Of a stretch of 44,647 bases of DNA, positions 17,246-25,221 are shown piece by piece. The stretch lies in contig CALVQY010000008.1 of assembly GCA_944358355.1 (NCBI GenBank), forward strand, positions 1-44,647, given 5' to 3'. A program made the position numbers and the translations under genes. Under the pieces are notes generated by a model. That model saw nothing but the letters and a program-made list of their open reading frames with translations. It was not told where the DNA came from and searched no databases. This DNA comes from an uncultured Bacilli bacterium. GTDB lineage: Bacteria; Bacillota_I; Bacilli_A; RF39; UBA660. Every line of letters starts with the position of its first letter. Positions within the stretch are counted from its first letter, which is position 1.

Positions 17246-17274
17246 TCTATAGTATATTTGTTCGAAAGTCAAGA
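17246..17274 (-). promoter_or_regulatory. possible promoter of the ORF6N operon
   Basis: On the minus strand TTGACT (17269-17274) is followed after 15-17 nt by TATAGA/TAGAGT. The -10 match is mediocre. A small palindrome ATAACTAGTTAT lies just downstream at about 17226-17237 and could be an operator. Confidence 0.35.
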
Positions 17275-17291
17275 GAAAAATATTAAAAATA

Positions 17292-17358
17292 TGTTACGAG
17301 TTTTCGTAAATATTATGATACTATTATTACATAAATATTATCACGAAAATTCGTAACA
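17292..17358. repeat. long-spaced inverted repeat upstream of the ORF6N operon
   Basis: TGTTACGAGTTTTCGT (17292-17307) and ACGAAAATTCGTAACA (17343-17358) are inverted copies differing at one position, 35 nt apart, with a looser AT-rich extension inward. They lie upstream of the putative ORF6N promoter and just beyond the copy 2 ackA terminator. They could be paired operator sites or ends of a small lost element. Confidence 0.65.
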
Positions 17359-17382
17359 AAAAACTTGCTATATAAGCAAGTT
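17357..17382 (-). terminator. intrinsic terminator after ackA copy 2
   Basis: Minus-strand stem AACTTGC / GCAAGTT with a 7-nt loop followed by TTTTTTG, 4 nt after the ackA stop codon. Confidence 0.75.
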
Positions 17383-17385
17383 ACT

Positions 17386-18570
17386 TTATTTAGATAAGTT
17401 ATATGTATCTTTAGCAATTACTAGTTCTTCATCTGTCGCTAGGACATAGCAAGCGATAGATGATTTTTTAGTAGTGATTAATCCTTCTTTATCTTTTCTA
17501 ACAATAGTCTCTTCATTTAGTTTTTCATCTAGTTCTACTCCTAGAGGTTTTAATTTATTAAGTACTTCTTTTCTAATAATAGGATCATTTTCTCCTCCAC
17601 CTGCTGTAAAGATTATAGCATCTACTTTACCAAGTTTTAAGAAATATTTAGCAATATATTCAGCGATACGTTCAGTGTACATATCAATAGCAAGTACTAC
17701 TTTACTTTCATTAGCAATGTAGGCTCTATCAATATCTCTTAAGTCACTCATACCAGCTATTCCTTCAAGACCACTCTTTTTATTTAAAACAGTATCTATT
17801 TCTTCATAAGTTAAGCCTGTTTTCTTCATAATATAGCCTATAAGACTATAATCTATATCTCCACTTCTTGTTCCCATCATAATACCTGCATTAGGAGTAA
17901 AGCCCATAGATGTATCTATACATTTTCCTTCTTTAACAGCACTAATTGAAGCACCATTTCCAATATGACAGATAATTAAATTACCAGCATATCCTAATAT
18001 TTTTTCCATTCTATTAGTTATATATTGATGTGATAGACCGTGAAAACCATATTTTCTAACTCCATATTTAACATACCATTCATAAGGAACTGGATATAAG
18101 AAATCTTTTTCATCAATTGTTTGATGAAAAGCGGTATCAAAGCATGCTACCATAGTAGCATTAGGAATTTCTTCTAGAAAAGCTTTAATACCTGTTATAG
18201 CAGCAGGATTATGAAGAGGAGCTAAATCTTTTATATTCTCAAGTTCATTAACTACTCTATCAGTAATAACAACAGAATGAGAATATAAGGCACCTCCATG
18301 AACTATTCTATGTCCTACAGCTTTTATATCATTAAGACTTTTAACGATACCTTTTTCCACAAGTTCTGTTAATAAAATATCAACAGCATCTTTATGAGTT
18401 TTAATTTCCTTTTTTACATATACCTTTTCTTCATTAACTCTAATAGTATAATCACTATCAGGTGAACCAATACGTTCAAAACTTCCTTTAGTTACAACTT
18501 TTTCTTCTGGCATTTCATATAATCTAAATTTTAGAGTACTACTACCAGAATTAACAGCTAATAATAGCAT
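17386..18570 (-). CDS. ackA: acetate kinase (copy 2)
   Basis: The 394-residue protein has the complete acetate kinase motif set: VNSGSSTLKFRLYEM at the N-terminus, GHRIVHGG (about 88-95), CFDTAFHQT, YGFHGLSHQYI, HIGNGASISAV, GIMMGTRSGDIDYSLIGYI and FTAGGGEN. The motifs are closer to the family consensus than those of copy 1, so this may be the housekeeping enzyme. GGAGAG lies before the ATG. It ends at a clear terminator. No phosphotransacetylase gene is in the window, so its partner lies elsewhere. Confidence 0.95.
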   Translation of the reverse strand: MLLLAVNSGSSTLKFRLYEMPEEKVVTKGSFERIGSPDSDYTIRVNEEKVYVKKEIKTHKDAVDILLTELVEKGIVKSLNDIKAVGHRIVHGGALYSHSVVITDRVVNELENIKDLAPLHNPAAITGIKAFLEEIPNATMVACFDTAFHQTIDEKDFLYPVPYEWYVKYGVRKYGFHGLSHQYITNRMEKILGYAGNLIICHIGNGASISAVKEGKCIDTSMGFTPNAGIMMGTRSGDIDYSLIGYIMKKTGLTYEEIDTVLNKKSGLEGIAGMSDLRDIDRAYIANESKVVLAIDMYTERIAEYIAKYFLKLGKVDAIIFTAGGGENDPIIRKEVLNKLKPLGVELDEKLNEETIVRKDKEGLITTKKSSIACYVLATDEELVIAKDTYNLSK

Positions 18571-18627
18571 AAATCATCTCTCCTTTTACTTATTATATAA
18601 TAATAATTAGAAAAGGACAAAAGTTTT

Positions 18628-19229
18628 TTAATCAGTTATATGAAGTACTATATTACCACTTAATTTAGTTTTAAAGTAATCTTTCTTAAACCAGTTTAAT
18701 AAACATACTATTTCTGTTTGATCTTCAAAATCTACTTTATCTACATCAAAGAATAGCATTATGCCTTGAATGTCAAAATCATAATCTCGCCAATTTGGAA
18801 TTTCTCTTCTTAAAAGTGGAAAAAAGCCATACCAACTTAAATTTTCGTTTTTAAAATCAACATTACCATTTTCTCCTAACGCTAACATATAACCTTTCTT
18901 ATTTGGTGTTTCTTTTATAGTAATACCACTCTTCATCAGGTTTATCTTCACCCCAGTATTCATCTTCATATAGTGTAAAATGCAATAAAAAGAAAGACTT
19001 ATTTAATTCTCTACATAACTCATGAATATTTTTATTAAATACATCTTTTTTTATTTCTAATTTAATTAAGTTTTCCTCTTCTTTAACATTATATAAATTA
19101 AAGTCAAATATTCTTTTCATAGATTGTTTTAATTTATATAGTTCTTCTTTTTCAAAAGGTGTATCATTTCTCTTTGCTAACACCATTGAGGTAGCAACAG
19201 CACAGTTTAACACTCAAATATCTTCCCAT
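18628..19229 (-). pseudogene. hypothetical gene broken by two apparent frameshifts
   Basis: Three partial frames on the minus strand join into one plausible protein. An ATG at 19229 with GGAGATGAAG opens MGRYLSVK. Within about 15 codons the sense moves to a frame reading LNCAVATSMVLAKRND and on to EDKPDEEWYYYK. Near 18905 it moves again, to NKKGYMLALGENGN and the C-terminal LLNWFKKDYFKTK. The overlap of the latter two frames across 18899-18969 is best explained by an indel. I do not recognise the family. It begins 12 nt after the stop of the Rpn-family gene, so it was probably its operon partner. Sequencing error is an alternative. Confidence 0.55.
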
Positions 19230-19241
19230 ATCTTCATCTCC

Positions 19242-20168
19242 TTACATTAACATAGTTATTTGTTTTTTAGATAGTCCAGTAGCTTTCATTATATCTTTTT
19301 TAGATATCCCCATATTAAGAAGACTTTTTGCAATAGATTTTTTCTCATTACTAGCCCCTTGCTTGATTCCTTTTTCTTTAGCAATATTACTATGATACTC
19401 TATCTTTAAAGCTTCTTCTTCTCTTCTTCTTTTCTCAGGATCATATAGTCCTATATTATCAATATTATTTGTTAATTCATATAATTTTTCTGATACTTCC
19501 ATAAGTTCTTTATCTCCTTCTGCTATTTTTTTTATTTCTAGATAATCATCTAACATTAATATTACTAATTCTTTATCTAATTTAGTTAACTCTTCTTTAT
19601 TAAGATATTTATTATAACTTTTCATCATATCTATATGTATCTTTTCACTAGTTTCTGTTTCTATTATGTTTTCATTATTTTTCATGTAAAATTTAGAGAT
19701 ATTTTCTTTTCCTAGGCATTTTTCAAAGTTATCAAAAATATCAAAATTAATTTGTATTACTTTTATATTCTTACTATACTCTTCTCCTTTACTTAACAAC
19801 TCACCTTTTAATTTACCAAAGTAAGCATCATTTCGCTCTATTAATCCATCCCAGTATTCACGATTACATTCTAAGTTAATAATAAAACCTGGTAATTTAA
19901 AGATAAAGTCTGATACTTTTTTCTTTTCTAGAGCATTCGCTATTTTATATTCAACATTCTGTTCTTTAAAGTTTTCAATGATAAAAGCTTTATCGAGTCC
20001 AGTTAATTTAGATATTATATCTCCTAAATATAAAAGACAGTCTCCCATAATAGATTTAAAAACAGAATCAAGAGTACCTTCATAAACAAAGTTATTAGTT
20101 ATCATATATTCTCTAATCTCTTCATTAGAGACATTCTCTGGAATATGTTTTTTACGAAGTTTTTTCAT
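19242..20168 (-). CDS. Rpn/PD-(D/E)XK family nuclease (transposase-like)
   Basis: This 308-residue protein looks like the Rpn family of recombination-promoting nucleases. It has the segment D-S-V-F-K-S-I-M-G near the N-terminus (about 31-39). The core strands FIFKLPGFIINLECNREYW follow, with the E-C-N / Q-x-N-like catalytic strand about residue 95, then E-Y-S-K-N-I-K-V-I-Q-I-N-F. The helical C-terminal region has IAEGDKELMEVSEKL, an E-K-G-I-K-Q-G segment and a final helix-turn-helix-like SLLNMGISKKDIMKATGLSKKQI. The start at 20168 has AAGGAGG 7 nt upstream; an upstream in-frame ATG at 20240 lacks one. TTGCAA and TATAAG upstream are promoter-like. Confidence 0.65.
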   Translation of the reverse strand: MKKLRKKHIPENVSNEEIREYMITNNFVYEGTLDSVFKSIMGDCLLYLGDIISKLTGLDKAFIIENFKEQNVEYKIANALEKKKVSDFIFKLPGFIINLECNREYWDGLIERNDAYFGKLKGELLSKGEEYSKNIKVIQINFDIFDNFEKCLGKENISKFYMKNNENIIETETSEKIHIDMMKSYNKYLNKEELTKLDKELVILMLDDYLEIKKIAEGDKELMEVSEKLYELTNNIDNIGLYDPEKRRREEEALKIEYHSNIAKEKGIKQGASNEKKSIAKSLLNMGISKKDIMKATGLSKKQITMLM

Positions 20169-20253
20169 AAGGTTCCTCCTTCTGCAATACTTATAACTTA
20201 GTCTAAAAAACATTGCAAAAAGGTAATTTTGAAAATTCATTAAATTTATGTCT

Positions 20254-20321
20254 TCAATTTTTAATTTTCTCTAGGCTATTTTTCAATTTTGAACTCTAAA
20301 AATACTTCAATTTACAAAATT
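20254..20321. repeat. AT-rich dispersed repeat upstream of the Rpn gene
   Basis: Positions 20254-20276 repeat exactly the 23-nt word at 7831-7853, and 20307-20321 is an inverted copy of the 15-mer AATTTTGTAAATTGA found twice near 7801-7869. Both places adjoin Rpn-type genes. Confidence 0.6.
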
Positions 20322-20410
20322 TATACTTTTTTATTTTTTTCATAACCTCCTTTTCTCAATCTTTTTTTACAAGTCGCTCTTCTATTTATAAAGTATCATA
20401 ATAGTTATAA

Positions 20411-21304
20411 TTAATCAAGTGCTATTTTTTCATATTTGAAACAATATTTAATATTTTTCTTTAGTAATCTTCTTCTAGTCTTACTAACAATTCTTCTAAA
20501 GATTTTATTGTTTTTGACTTTATAATTAATACCTAAAAAAGTAAATCCTTCAGTACTCTTATATATTTTAGTTTTATTATTAAACTCTAATAAGTAATCT
20601 CTATTAACAATAGATTCTAATATTCTTAAAATATCTTTTAATCTTTCTTTATTGCTATCTATAATAATACCATCGTCCATATATCTAATATAGTATTTAC
20701 AACCTAACTCTTCTTTAATAAAGTGGTCTAAGTCATTAAGATAGAACACTGCAAGGAACTGAGAAGTATAGTTACCTATAGGCAGTCCTGTATCTTTTTT
20801 ATAGAAAGTACCCATACCTAGATTTCTAATAGTATTATTAATATAATCACTATTAGTAGTATTTAAGATATCTTTAATTAATAATAAATCTTCATTACTT
20901 AAATATTTACTTAGCTTATTAAGTAATACTTTATGACTAATATTATAGAAATACTTACTAAAATCAAATTTAAGGATATAGAAAGTACTAGATTTATTTT
21001 TAATCTTAACAAGATATTTATCTAACAAATATCTAGCATAACTAGTACCTCTACCTACTCTAGTTGCACAGTTACTATCTATTAAATACTTATCTAAAGG
21101 TAATAGAACTTTCTTACAGATAACATGATTAACTATCTTATCTTCTAAAGTACTACTCATAATAAGTCGTATCTTTTTCTCTATTATCGTAAAGATATGA
21201 TAATTACTATAAGTATAATTACCACTATTAAGTTTATCTACTAAGATATTACAATTACTATAATAGTTCTTTTCAAAGAGATATAACTTCTTCTTATTTC
21301 TAAT
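20411..21304 (-). CDS. DGR-type reverse transcriptase, no AUG at the expected start
   Basis: The protein has diversity-generating retroelement RT signatures: an N-terminal N-S-G-N-Y-T-Y-S-N-Y-H-I-F block, EDKIVNHVI, the C-A-T-R-V-G-R-G-T-S segment, the catalytic strand LKFDFSKYF, the DGR motif IGNYTSQ and the active site YMDD, then FTFLGI. In DGRs this enzyme copies template-repeat RNA into adenine-mutated cDNA. The first ATG (21160) would remove the conserved N-terminal block. The frame stays open to 21331 but offers only ATA (21316) or ATT (21304), so 21304 is a guess. About 80 residues follow YMDD, fewer than in typical DGR RTs, so the thumb may be shortened. The avd gene abuts directly upstream. 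Confidence 0.82.
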   Translation of the reverse strand: MRNKKKLYLFEKNYYSNCNILVDKLNSGNYTYSNYHIFTIIEKKIRLIMSSTLEDKIVNHVICKKVLLPLDKYLIDSNCATRVGRGTSYARYLLDKYLVKIKNKSSTFYILKFDFSKYFYNISHKVLLNKLSKYLSNEDLLLIKDILNTTNSDYINNTIRNLGMGTFYKKDTGLPIGNYTSQFLAVFYLNDLDHFIKEELGCKYYIRYMDDGIIIDSNKERLKDILRILESIVNRDYLLEFNNKTKIYKSTEGFTFLGINYKVKNNKIFRRIVSKTRRRLLKKNIKYCFKYEKIALD

Positions 21305-21318
21305 AGACTTTCTTATCT

Positions 21319-21660
21319 TTAAAGTCGGCTTTCACTTTTAATCCATCCATATATTAATTTAGTAATTGTAATATATTTCTTACTTATAGATATATATTTA
21401 TCTTTAGATATTTCTTTATAAGTATAAAGTTTATAATAGTAATAATCTAACAATTTAACTTCCACTAACATTTTTCTTTGAATATAGATTCTTTTAGGTC
21501 TTTCTAGAGTATTAGTATAATATAAGTAATAAAGTAATTTATAATTAGAGTCTATTATATTATTCTTAAGTGTTTTATATTTATTATTAATATTTAAAAC
21601 TATTCTTTCAGTAATAGCATCTATTTCTTTAAGTTTATTTTCTAAAACAAAACTACTCAT
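21319..21660 (-). CDS. avd: Avd-like DGR accessory protein
   Basis: This 113-residue basic protein is all helical and ends ISKKYITITKLIYGWIKSE. That end matches the L-(G/I)-G-W-I-K-S close of Avd four-helix-bundle proteins, and R-K-M-L-V-E-V-K-L-L-D-Y-Y-Y-Y-K-L fits the middle helices. Avd forms a barrel-shaped pentamer that binds the RT and template RNA and is needed for mutagenic retrohoming. It lies directly before the RT, as usual. Its start codon overlaps the stop region of the upstream small gene (ATGAGTAG context), with GGAG as ribosome site. High pI and position support the call; sequence similarity by eye is limited. Confidence 0.75.
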   Translation of the reverse strand: MSSFVLENKLKEIDAITERIVLNINNKYKTLKNNIIDSNYKLLYYLYYTNTLERPKRIYIQRKMLVEVKLLDYYYYKLYTYKEISKDKYISISKKYITITKLIYGWIKSESRL

Positions 21661-21991
21661 AAAATTTCTCCATTTTAGAGATAATTTCTTCTATATTATC
21701 TAAGTATAAACAATTTTTTAGATTAGTAGATAACTTATCTATTCTATAAGATAACTTACCATATTCTAAATATTTAGAATATTTATTATCTTTAAAAATA
21801 ATAGGTTTATCATAGTAATAATTAATATGACATTTATTTAATAAAGTTATTAATCCATTCATTGAATTCCTTTCAATGTAAAATGTATCTTTATAAGTTT
21901 TATCTAATAGATAACTAACAATATAACTATCATTTCTATTTACATAAATCATTACTCCTTTACGTTTAAAGTAAACTAAATTATATTCCAT
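21653..21991 (-). CDS. small DGR-linked protein, possibly MutS domain I-like
   Basis: This 112-residue protein precedes avd and overlaps its start, so it belongs to the DGR operon. Its layout LVYFKRKGVMIYVNRNDSYIVSYLL followed by a region L-I-T-L-L-N-K-C-H-I-N-Y-Y recalls MutS N-terminal (mismatch-recognition) domains, in which a K-x-G-x-x-Y-x-x-x-x-x-D-A pattern precedes a helix and strand. MutS-like accessory genes occur in some DGRs. No key F-x-E motif is visible, so this is tentative. The start at 21991 is favoured because AGGAG lies 10 nt upstream; ATG 22000 would be too close. The TR should lie just upstream of this gene once the RIT elements are removed. Confidence 0.5.
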   Translation of the reverse strand: MEYNLVYFKRKGVMIYVNRNDSYIVSYLLDKTYKDTFYIERNSMNGLITLLNKCHINYYYDKPIIFKDNKYSKYLEYGKLSYRIDKLSTNLKNCLYLDNIEEIISKMEKFYE

Positions 21992-22053
21992 TTTTATCAT
22001 TCTCCTATCTTTCCCTTAATGTATCAAAAAAAATTATGTTGAGTTTAACATAA

Positions 22054-22146
22054 TTTTTTTTATGTGAAGTATTTAATTATGTTAAGTTTTTTTAAGAAGT
22101 CCTTATAAAACAAAGACTTCTTTCTTTTTTTCTTAACATAATTTTT
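22054..22146 (+). repeat. left terminal inverted repeat of RIT 1
   Basis: Runs from a T-rich start through TATGTGAAGTATTTAATTATG and ends CTTAACATAATTTTT. The inverted counterpart is at 25126-25221 with a few mismatches near the outer part and one length difference in the T-run. It contains an inner inverted pair AAGAAGTCC... / ...GACTTCTT. Confidence 0.85.
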
Positions 22147-22189
22147 GTTAATATTATATTGTATTCATAAAATAAGGAGGATGATAGAT

Positions 22190-23176
22190 ATGAGTACAAT
22201 ACAAACAAAAGACTCTACAAAAAGAGTAACTGAATTTATAAAGAAAGGAGGAGATATTTTTAATAATCAAATAGATAATAGAATCTTTAAAGGATATTAT
22301 AATTATCTAGTTAGCTTAGGAAATAAAGAAAATTCTATTATAATAAAGTTAAGATTTGTTTATTTATTAGAACAGTACTTACTCTCATATAATAAAAATT
22401 TTAAGACATCTACCAAAGAAGATATTTATAATTATTTTTTTGAATGCTCTAAATTAACATCTTGGAGTCTTGGAGAAATGGATCATAATAAATGGAATAT
22501 TAAAAAGTTTTATAATTGGTCTTATCAAAATAATTATACAAAAATATCCGGAGATATGATTATTCCAAAAATTGTGTGGCATAGAAATACTAATATTAAA
22601 ACATATTATTCTAAAGATGAAATTTCTAAATTATTAAATGCTATTAATATAAAAACTAAAAAAGGAAAAGAAGATTATTTAATAATAAGTATAATTTGTT
22701 ATCTAGGTTTAAGAATAAGTGATGTTATTAACTTAAAATTAAGTGATATTGATTTTAATAATAATACTATTTCCATTATTCAATATAAAACAGACAATCA
22801 ATTGACTTTGCCTCTAATTGATAAAATAAAATATCCATTAATTGATTATTTAAAAAACGTTAGACCTACTGATACTAATTTAGATTATATTTTTTTAACA
22901 AGTAATAAGCCATATCAGCATAATATAAAGCTAAAAAAACATAATTATATTGTAAAAAACTATTTAATTAAGGCTGGAGTTAATATTAATGGAAGAAAAC
23001 ATGGATTTCATGCACTAAGACATAGTTTTGGTACTATGCTTTTAAGTGAGAACGTTTCATTATATTCAATATCTACTATATTAGGACATAGTCATATAGG
23101 AACAACAATGACATATTTAGATATAGATGTATCTAAGCTTAAAGAACTTGCTTTGGAGGTTCCTTATGTTAAATAA
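22190..23176 (+). CDS. tyrosine recombinase, first of RIT 1 trio
   Basis: The 328-residue protein has a core-binding N-terminal domain (about 1-130) and a catalytic domain. The catalytic residues are visible: Arg in YLGLRISDV, the HALRHSFG box (His and Arg), LGHSHIGTT and the nucleophilic Tyr in TYLD. It is the promoter-proximal gene of the trio. The start at 22190 is chosen because AGGAGG sits 9 nt upstream; an in-frame ATG at 22145 has no ribosome site. It overlaps the next gene by 11 nt. Confidence 0.9.
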   Translation: MSTIQTKDSTKRVTEFIKKGGDIFNNQIDNRIFKGYYNYLVSLGNKENSIIIKLRFVYLLEQYLLSYNKNFKTSTKEDIYNYFFECSKLTSWSLGEMDHNKWNIKKFYNWSYQNNYTKISGDMIIPKIVWHRNTNIKTYYSKDEISKLLNAINIKTKKGKEDYLIISIICYLGLRISDVINLKLSDIDFNNNTISIIQYKTDNQLTLPLIDKIKYPLIDYLKNVRPTDTNLDYIFLTSNKPYQHNIKLKKHNYIVKNYLIKAGVNINGRKHGFHALRHSFGTMLLSENVSLYSISTILGHSHIGTTMTYLDIDVSKLKELALEVPYVK

Positions 23177-24128
23177 TTATGAATTTAAAAGCATATTTAA
23201 AGACGAACTTAACTATTTTATTAAATATAAACGTAGTCTAGGATTTAAATATGAAAATGAAGTATATAGATTAAGACGTCTAGATTATATTCTAGTGGTT
23301 TTAAAAATAAAATCTAAAAAAATAACCAGAGAAATATTTTATGAATTAATAAACAATAATGACAAACATGGCGAAAATTATGCTAGTCAATATAGAGTTA
23401 CAAAAGATTTTTGTAAGTTCTTAATTTCAAATGGTTATAAGAATATATATTATGAAGATAAGAAGTTTAAGATAATAAATAATTATAAACCTATTTTATT
23501 TACAGATAATGAAATAATTAAACTATTTAAAGCTATGGATGAATATTCTAATTGTAGTGAAGATGAAAAAAGGTATTTTATTTATTACTCATATTCTATA
23601 TTATTTAGACTAATATATAGTTGTGGATTAAGAATTTCTGAAGTAATTAAAATAAATATAGAGGATATTAATTTTAATGAAAATACAATTAACATCATTG
23701 ATTCTAAAAGATATATATCCAGGATAGTAGTTTTTTCTAAAAGTATGAAAAGATGTTTAGAAACTTATTTGAAAAAATTTGAAATAAAAAAAGGGTTATT
23801 ATTTAAAGATGTTAACGGAAATAAAATAAAGCCATATAAACTAAGAGATTATTATAAGATTATATTAGAAAATGCTAATTTGAATATAAATTCCCATATT
23901 CATGATCTTCGCCATTGTTTTTGCAATAAAGCCTTTAATCAAATGCTAGAAAAAGGATATGATGAGAATGTTGTTATAATTTATCTTTATAAGTATATGG
24001 GGCATAAACGTATTACTGAAACTGAATACTATCTACATTTTACTGACTACAATAAAAACAAATTACTAAATATAAATGACTCTTTTTCTAAATATTTATA
24101 TGAAGGAGTTGAATTAGATAATGATTAA
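23166..24128 (+). CDS. tyrosine recombinase, second of RIT 1 trio
   Basis: The 320-residue protein opens MLNNYEFKSIFKDELNYFI, whose style closely matches the second recombinase of RIT 2 (MMNFNSIFKEEIVSYI). Catalytic signatures are SCGLRISEV, HIHDLRHCF, YMGHKRITETE and YYLH. The start at 23166 has GGAGG 6 nt upstream, inside the end of the first gene; an earlier in-frame ATG at 23127 has none. The overlap implies coupled translation so that all three recombinases are made together. Confidence 0.9.
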   Translation: MLNNYEFKSIFKDELNYFIKYKRSLGFKYENEVYRLRRLDYILVVLKIKSKKITREIFYELINNNDKHGENYASQYRVTKDFCKFLISNGYKNIYYEDKKFKIINNYKPILFTDNEIIKLFKAMDEYSNCSEDEKRYFIYYSYSILFRLIYSCGLRISEVIKINIEDINFNENTINIIDSKRYISRIVVFSKSMKRCLETYLKKFEIKKGLLFKDVNGNKIKPYKLRDYYKIILENANLNINSHIHDLRHCFCNKAFNQMLEKGYDENVVIIYLYKYMGHKRITETEYYLHFTDYNKNKLLNINDSFSKYLYEGVELDND

Positions 24129-25119
24129 TAGATTCAGCAAATTACTTCAACAATTTCTAACGAGCTATATTATGGGAGAATGTAATTACTCAGTTAATAC
24201 AAAGGCTTCTTATTCAACTACTTTCTATTTATTATTAGTGTTTTTGAAAAAAGAGAAAAATATTAATCCAAATAAAATAGAAATTGAATTAATTACTAAA
24301 GATTTAATTATTCAATTTCTTGACTGGTTAGAAACACAAAGACATGTTTCTATACGCACACGGAACCAACGACTTGCAGCAATTAAATCGTTTTATAAAT
24401 ATGTTCAAATAAATGAGCCAGATTTACTTGACACATGTTTAAATATTCTTAGTATTAAGAACAAAAAGGTTCCTAATAAAATGATATCATATTTCTCTGA
24501 AGAAGAAATGAAATTAATGATAAATTATTTAAATGAAGCAAAAAATTTAAAATTACTAACAATGATATGTGTTCTTTATGAAAGTGCATCTAGAGTTTCT
24601 GAATTTATAAGTATTAAATTAGATGATTTAAATTTAAATGAGAATGCAACTATTACACTGCATGGAAAAGGTAATAAAACTAGAATTATTCCAATTAGTA
24701 AAGAATTAGCAATGCTTATAAATAAATATTTAAAAGACTCTTATATTAATTATGGTGATGATTATTTATTCTATTCTAATCAAAAGAAAAAATACAGCAG
24801 ATTTGGAATAAATTATATTATAAATCAATTAGTCAAAAAATTACATTTAATATATCCAAACTATTTTAATGGCAATTACCATCCACATTCTATTAGACAT
24901 ACTAAAGCGACACATTTATATAATAATAGTACTCCATTATTATATATTAAAGATTTCCTCGGGCATAGCACTATAACTTCTACTGAAATATATGCAACTC
25001 CTGATATGAAAAAAGAAAGACAAGAAATCTTAAAAAATGCTCAAGAATTAGATGTGAAAAATAAATATTCGAAAGATAAGAAAGATGCATTAGATGATTG
25101 GCTAAAGAAAAATATGTAA
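24121..25119 (+). CDS. tyrosine recombinase, third of RIT 1 trio
   Basis: The 332-residue protein has Q-R-L-A-A-I-K-S-F-Y in its N-terminal domain, a segment shared with the third gene of RIT 2. The catalytic domain follows: ESASRVSEF with the first Arg, H-P-H-S-I-R-H-T-K-A, FLGHSTITSTE and IYATPD with the Tyr. It overlaps the second gene by 8 nt, and AAGGAG precedes its ATG. The C-terminal tail is strongly charged. Confidence 0.9.
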   Translation: MINRFSKLLQQFLTSYIMGECNYSVNTKASYSTTFYLLLVFLKKEKNINPNKIEIELITKDLIIQFLDWLETQRHVSIRTRNQRLAAIKSFYKYVQINEPDLLDTCLNILSIKNKKVPNKMISYFSEEEMKLMINYLNEAKNLKLLTMICVLYESASRVSEFISIKLDDLNLNENATITLHGKGNKTRIIPISKELAMLINKYLKDSYINYGDDYLFYSNQKKKYSRFGINYIINQLVKKLHLIYPNYFNGNYHPHSIRHTKATHLYNNSTPLLYIKDFLGHSTITSTEIYATPDMKKERQEILKNAQELDVKNKYSKDKKDALDDWLKKNM

Positions 25120-25125
25120 TGTTCT

Positions 25126-25221
25126 AAAAATTATGTTAAGAAAAAAAGAAAGAAGTCTTTGTTTTATAAGGACTTCTTTAAAAAATTAACATAACTAAAT
25201 ACTTCACATAAAAAAAAAAAA
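25126..25221 (-). repeat. right terminal inverted repeat of RIT 1
   Basis: Reverse complement of 22054-22146 apart from scattered mismatches and a longer A-run. It begins 6 nt after the third recombinase stop. Confidence 0.85.

Larger units (their letters stand above)
22054..25221 (+). mobile_element. RIT element 1 (recombinase-in-trio)
   Basis: Three overlapping tyrosine recombinase genes on the plus strand are enclosed by near-identical terminal inverted repeats of about 93-96 nt. This is the layout of RIT elements, which are known from many phyla but poorly understood mechanistically. It lies between the DGR accessory operon and the template repeat, in the region expected to encode the spacer of the template RNA, and opposes DGR transcription. 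A hairpin-forming repeat flanks each side (22031-22053 area and 25241-25270). Confidence 0.85.

Noticed and set aside
21310..21340. Programmed -1 frameshift joining avd and the RT
   Set aside because: The frame relation would be right, but no canonical slippery heptamer or obvious downstream stem is visible near the avd stop.
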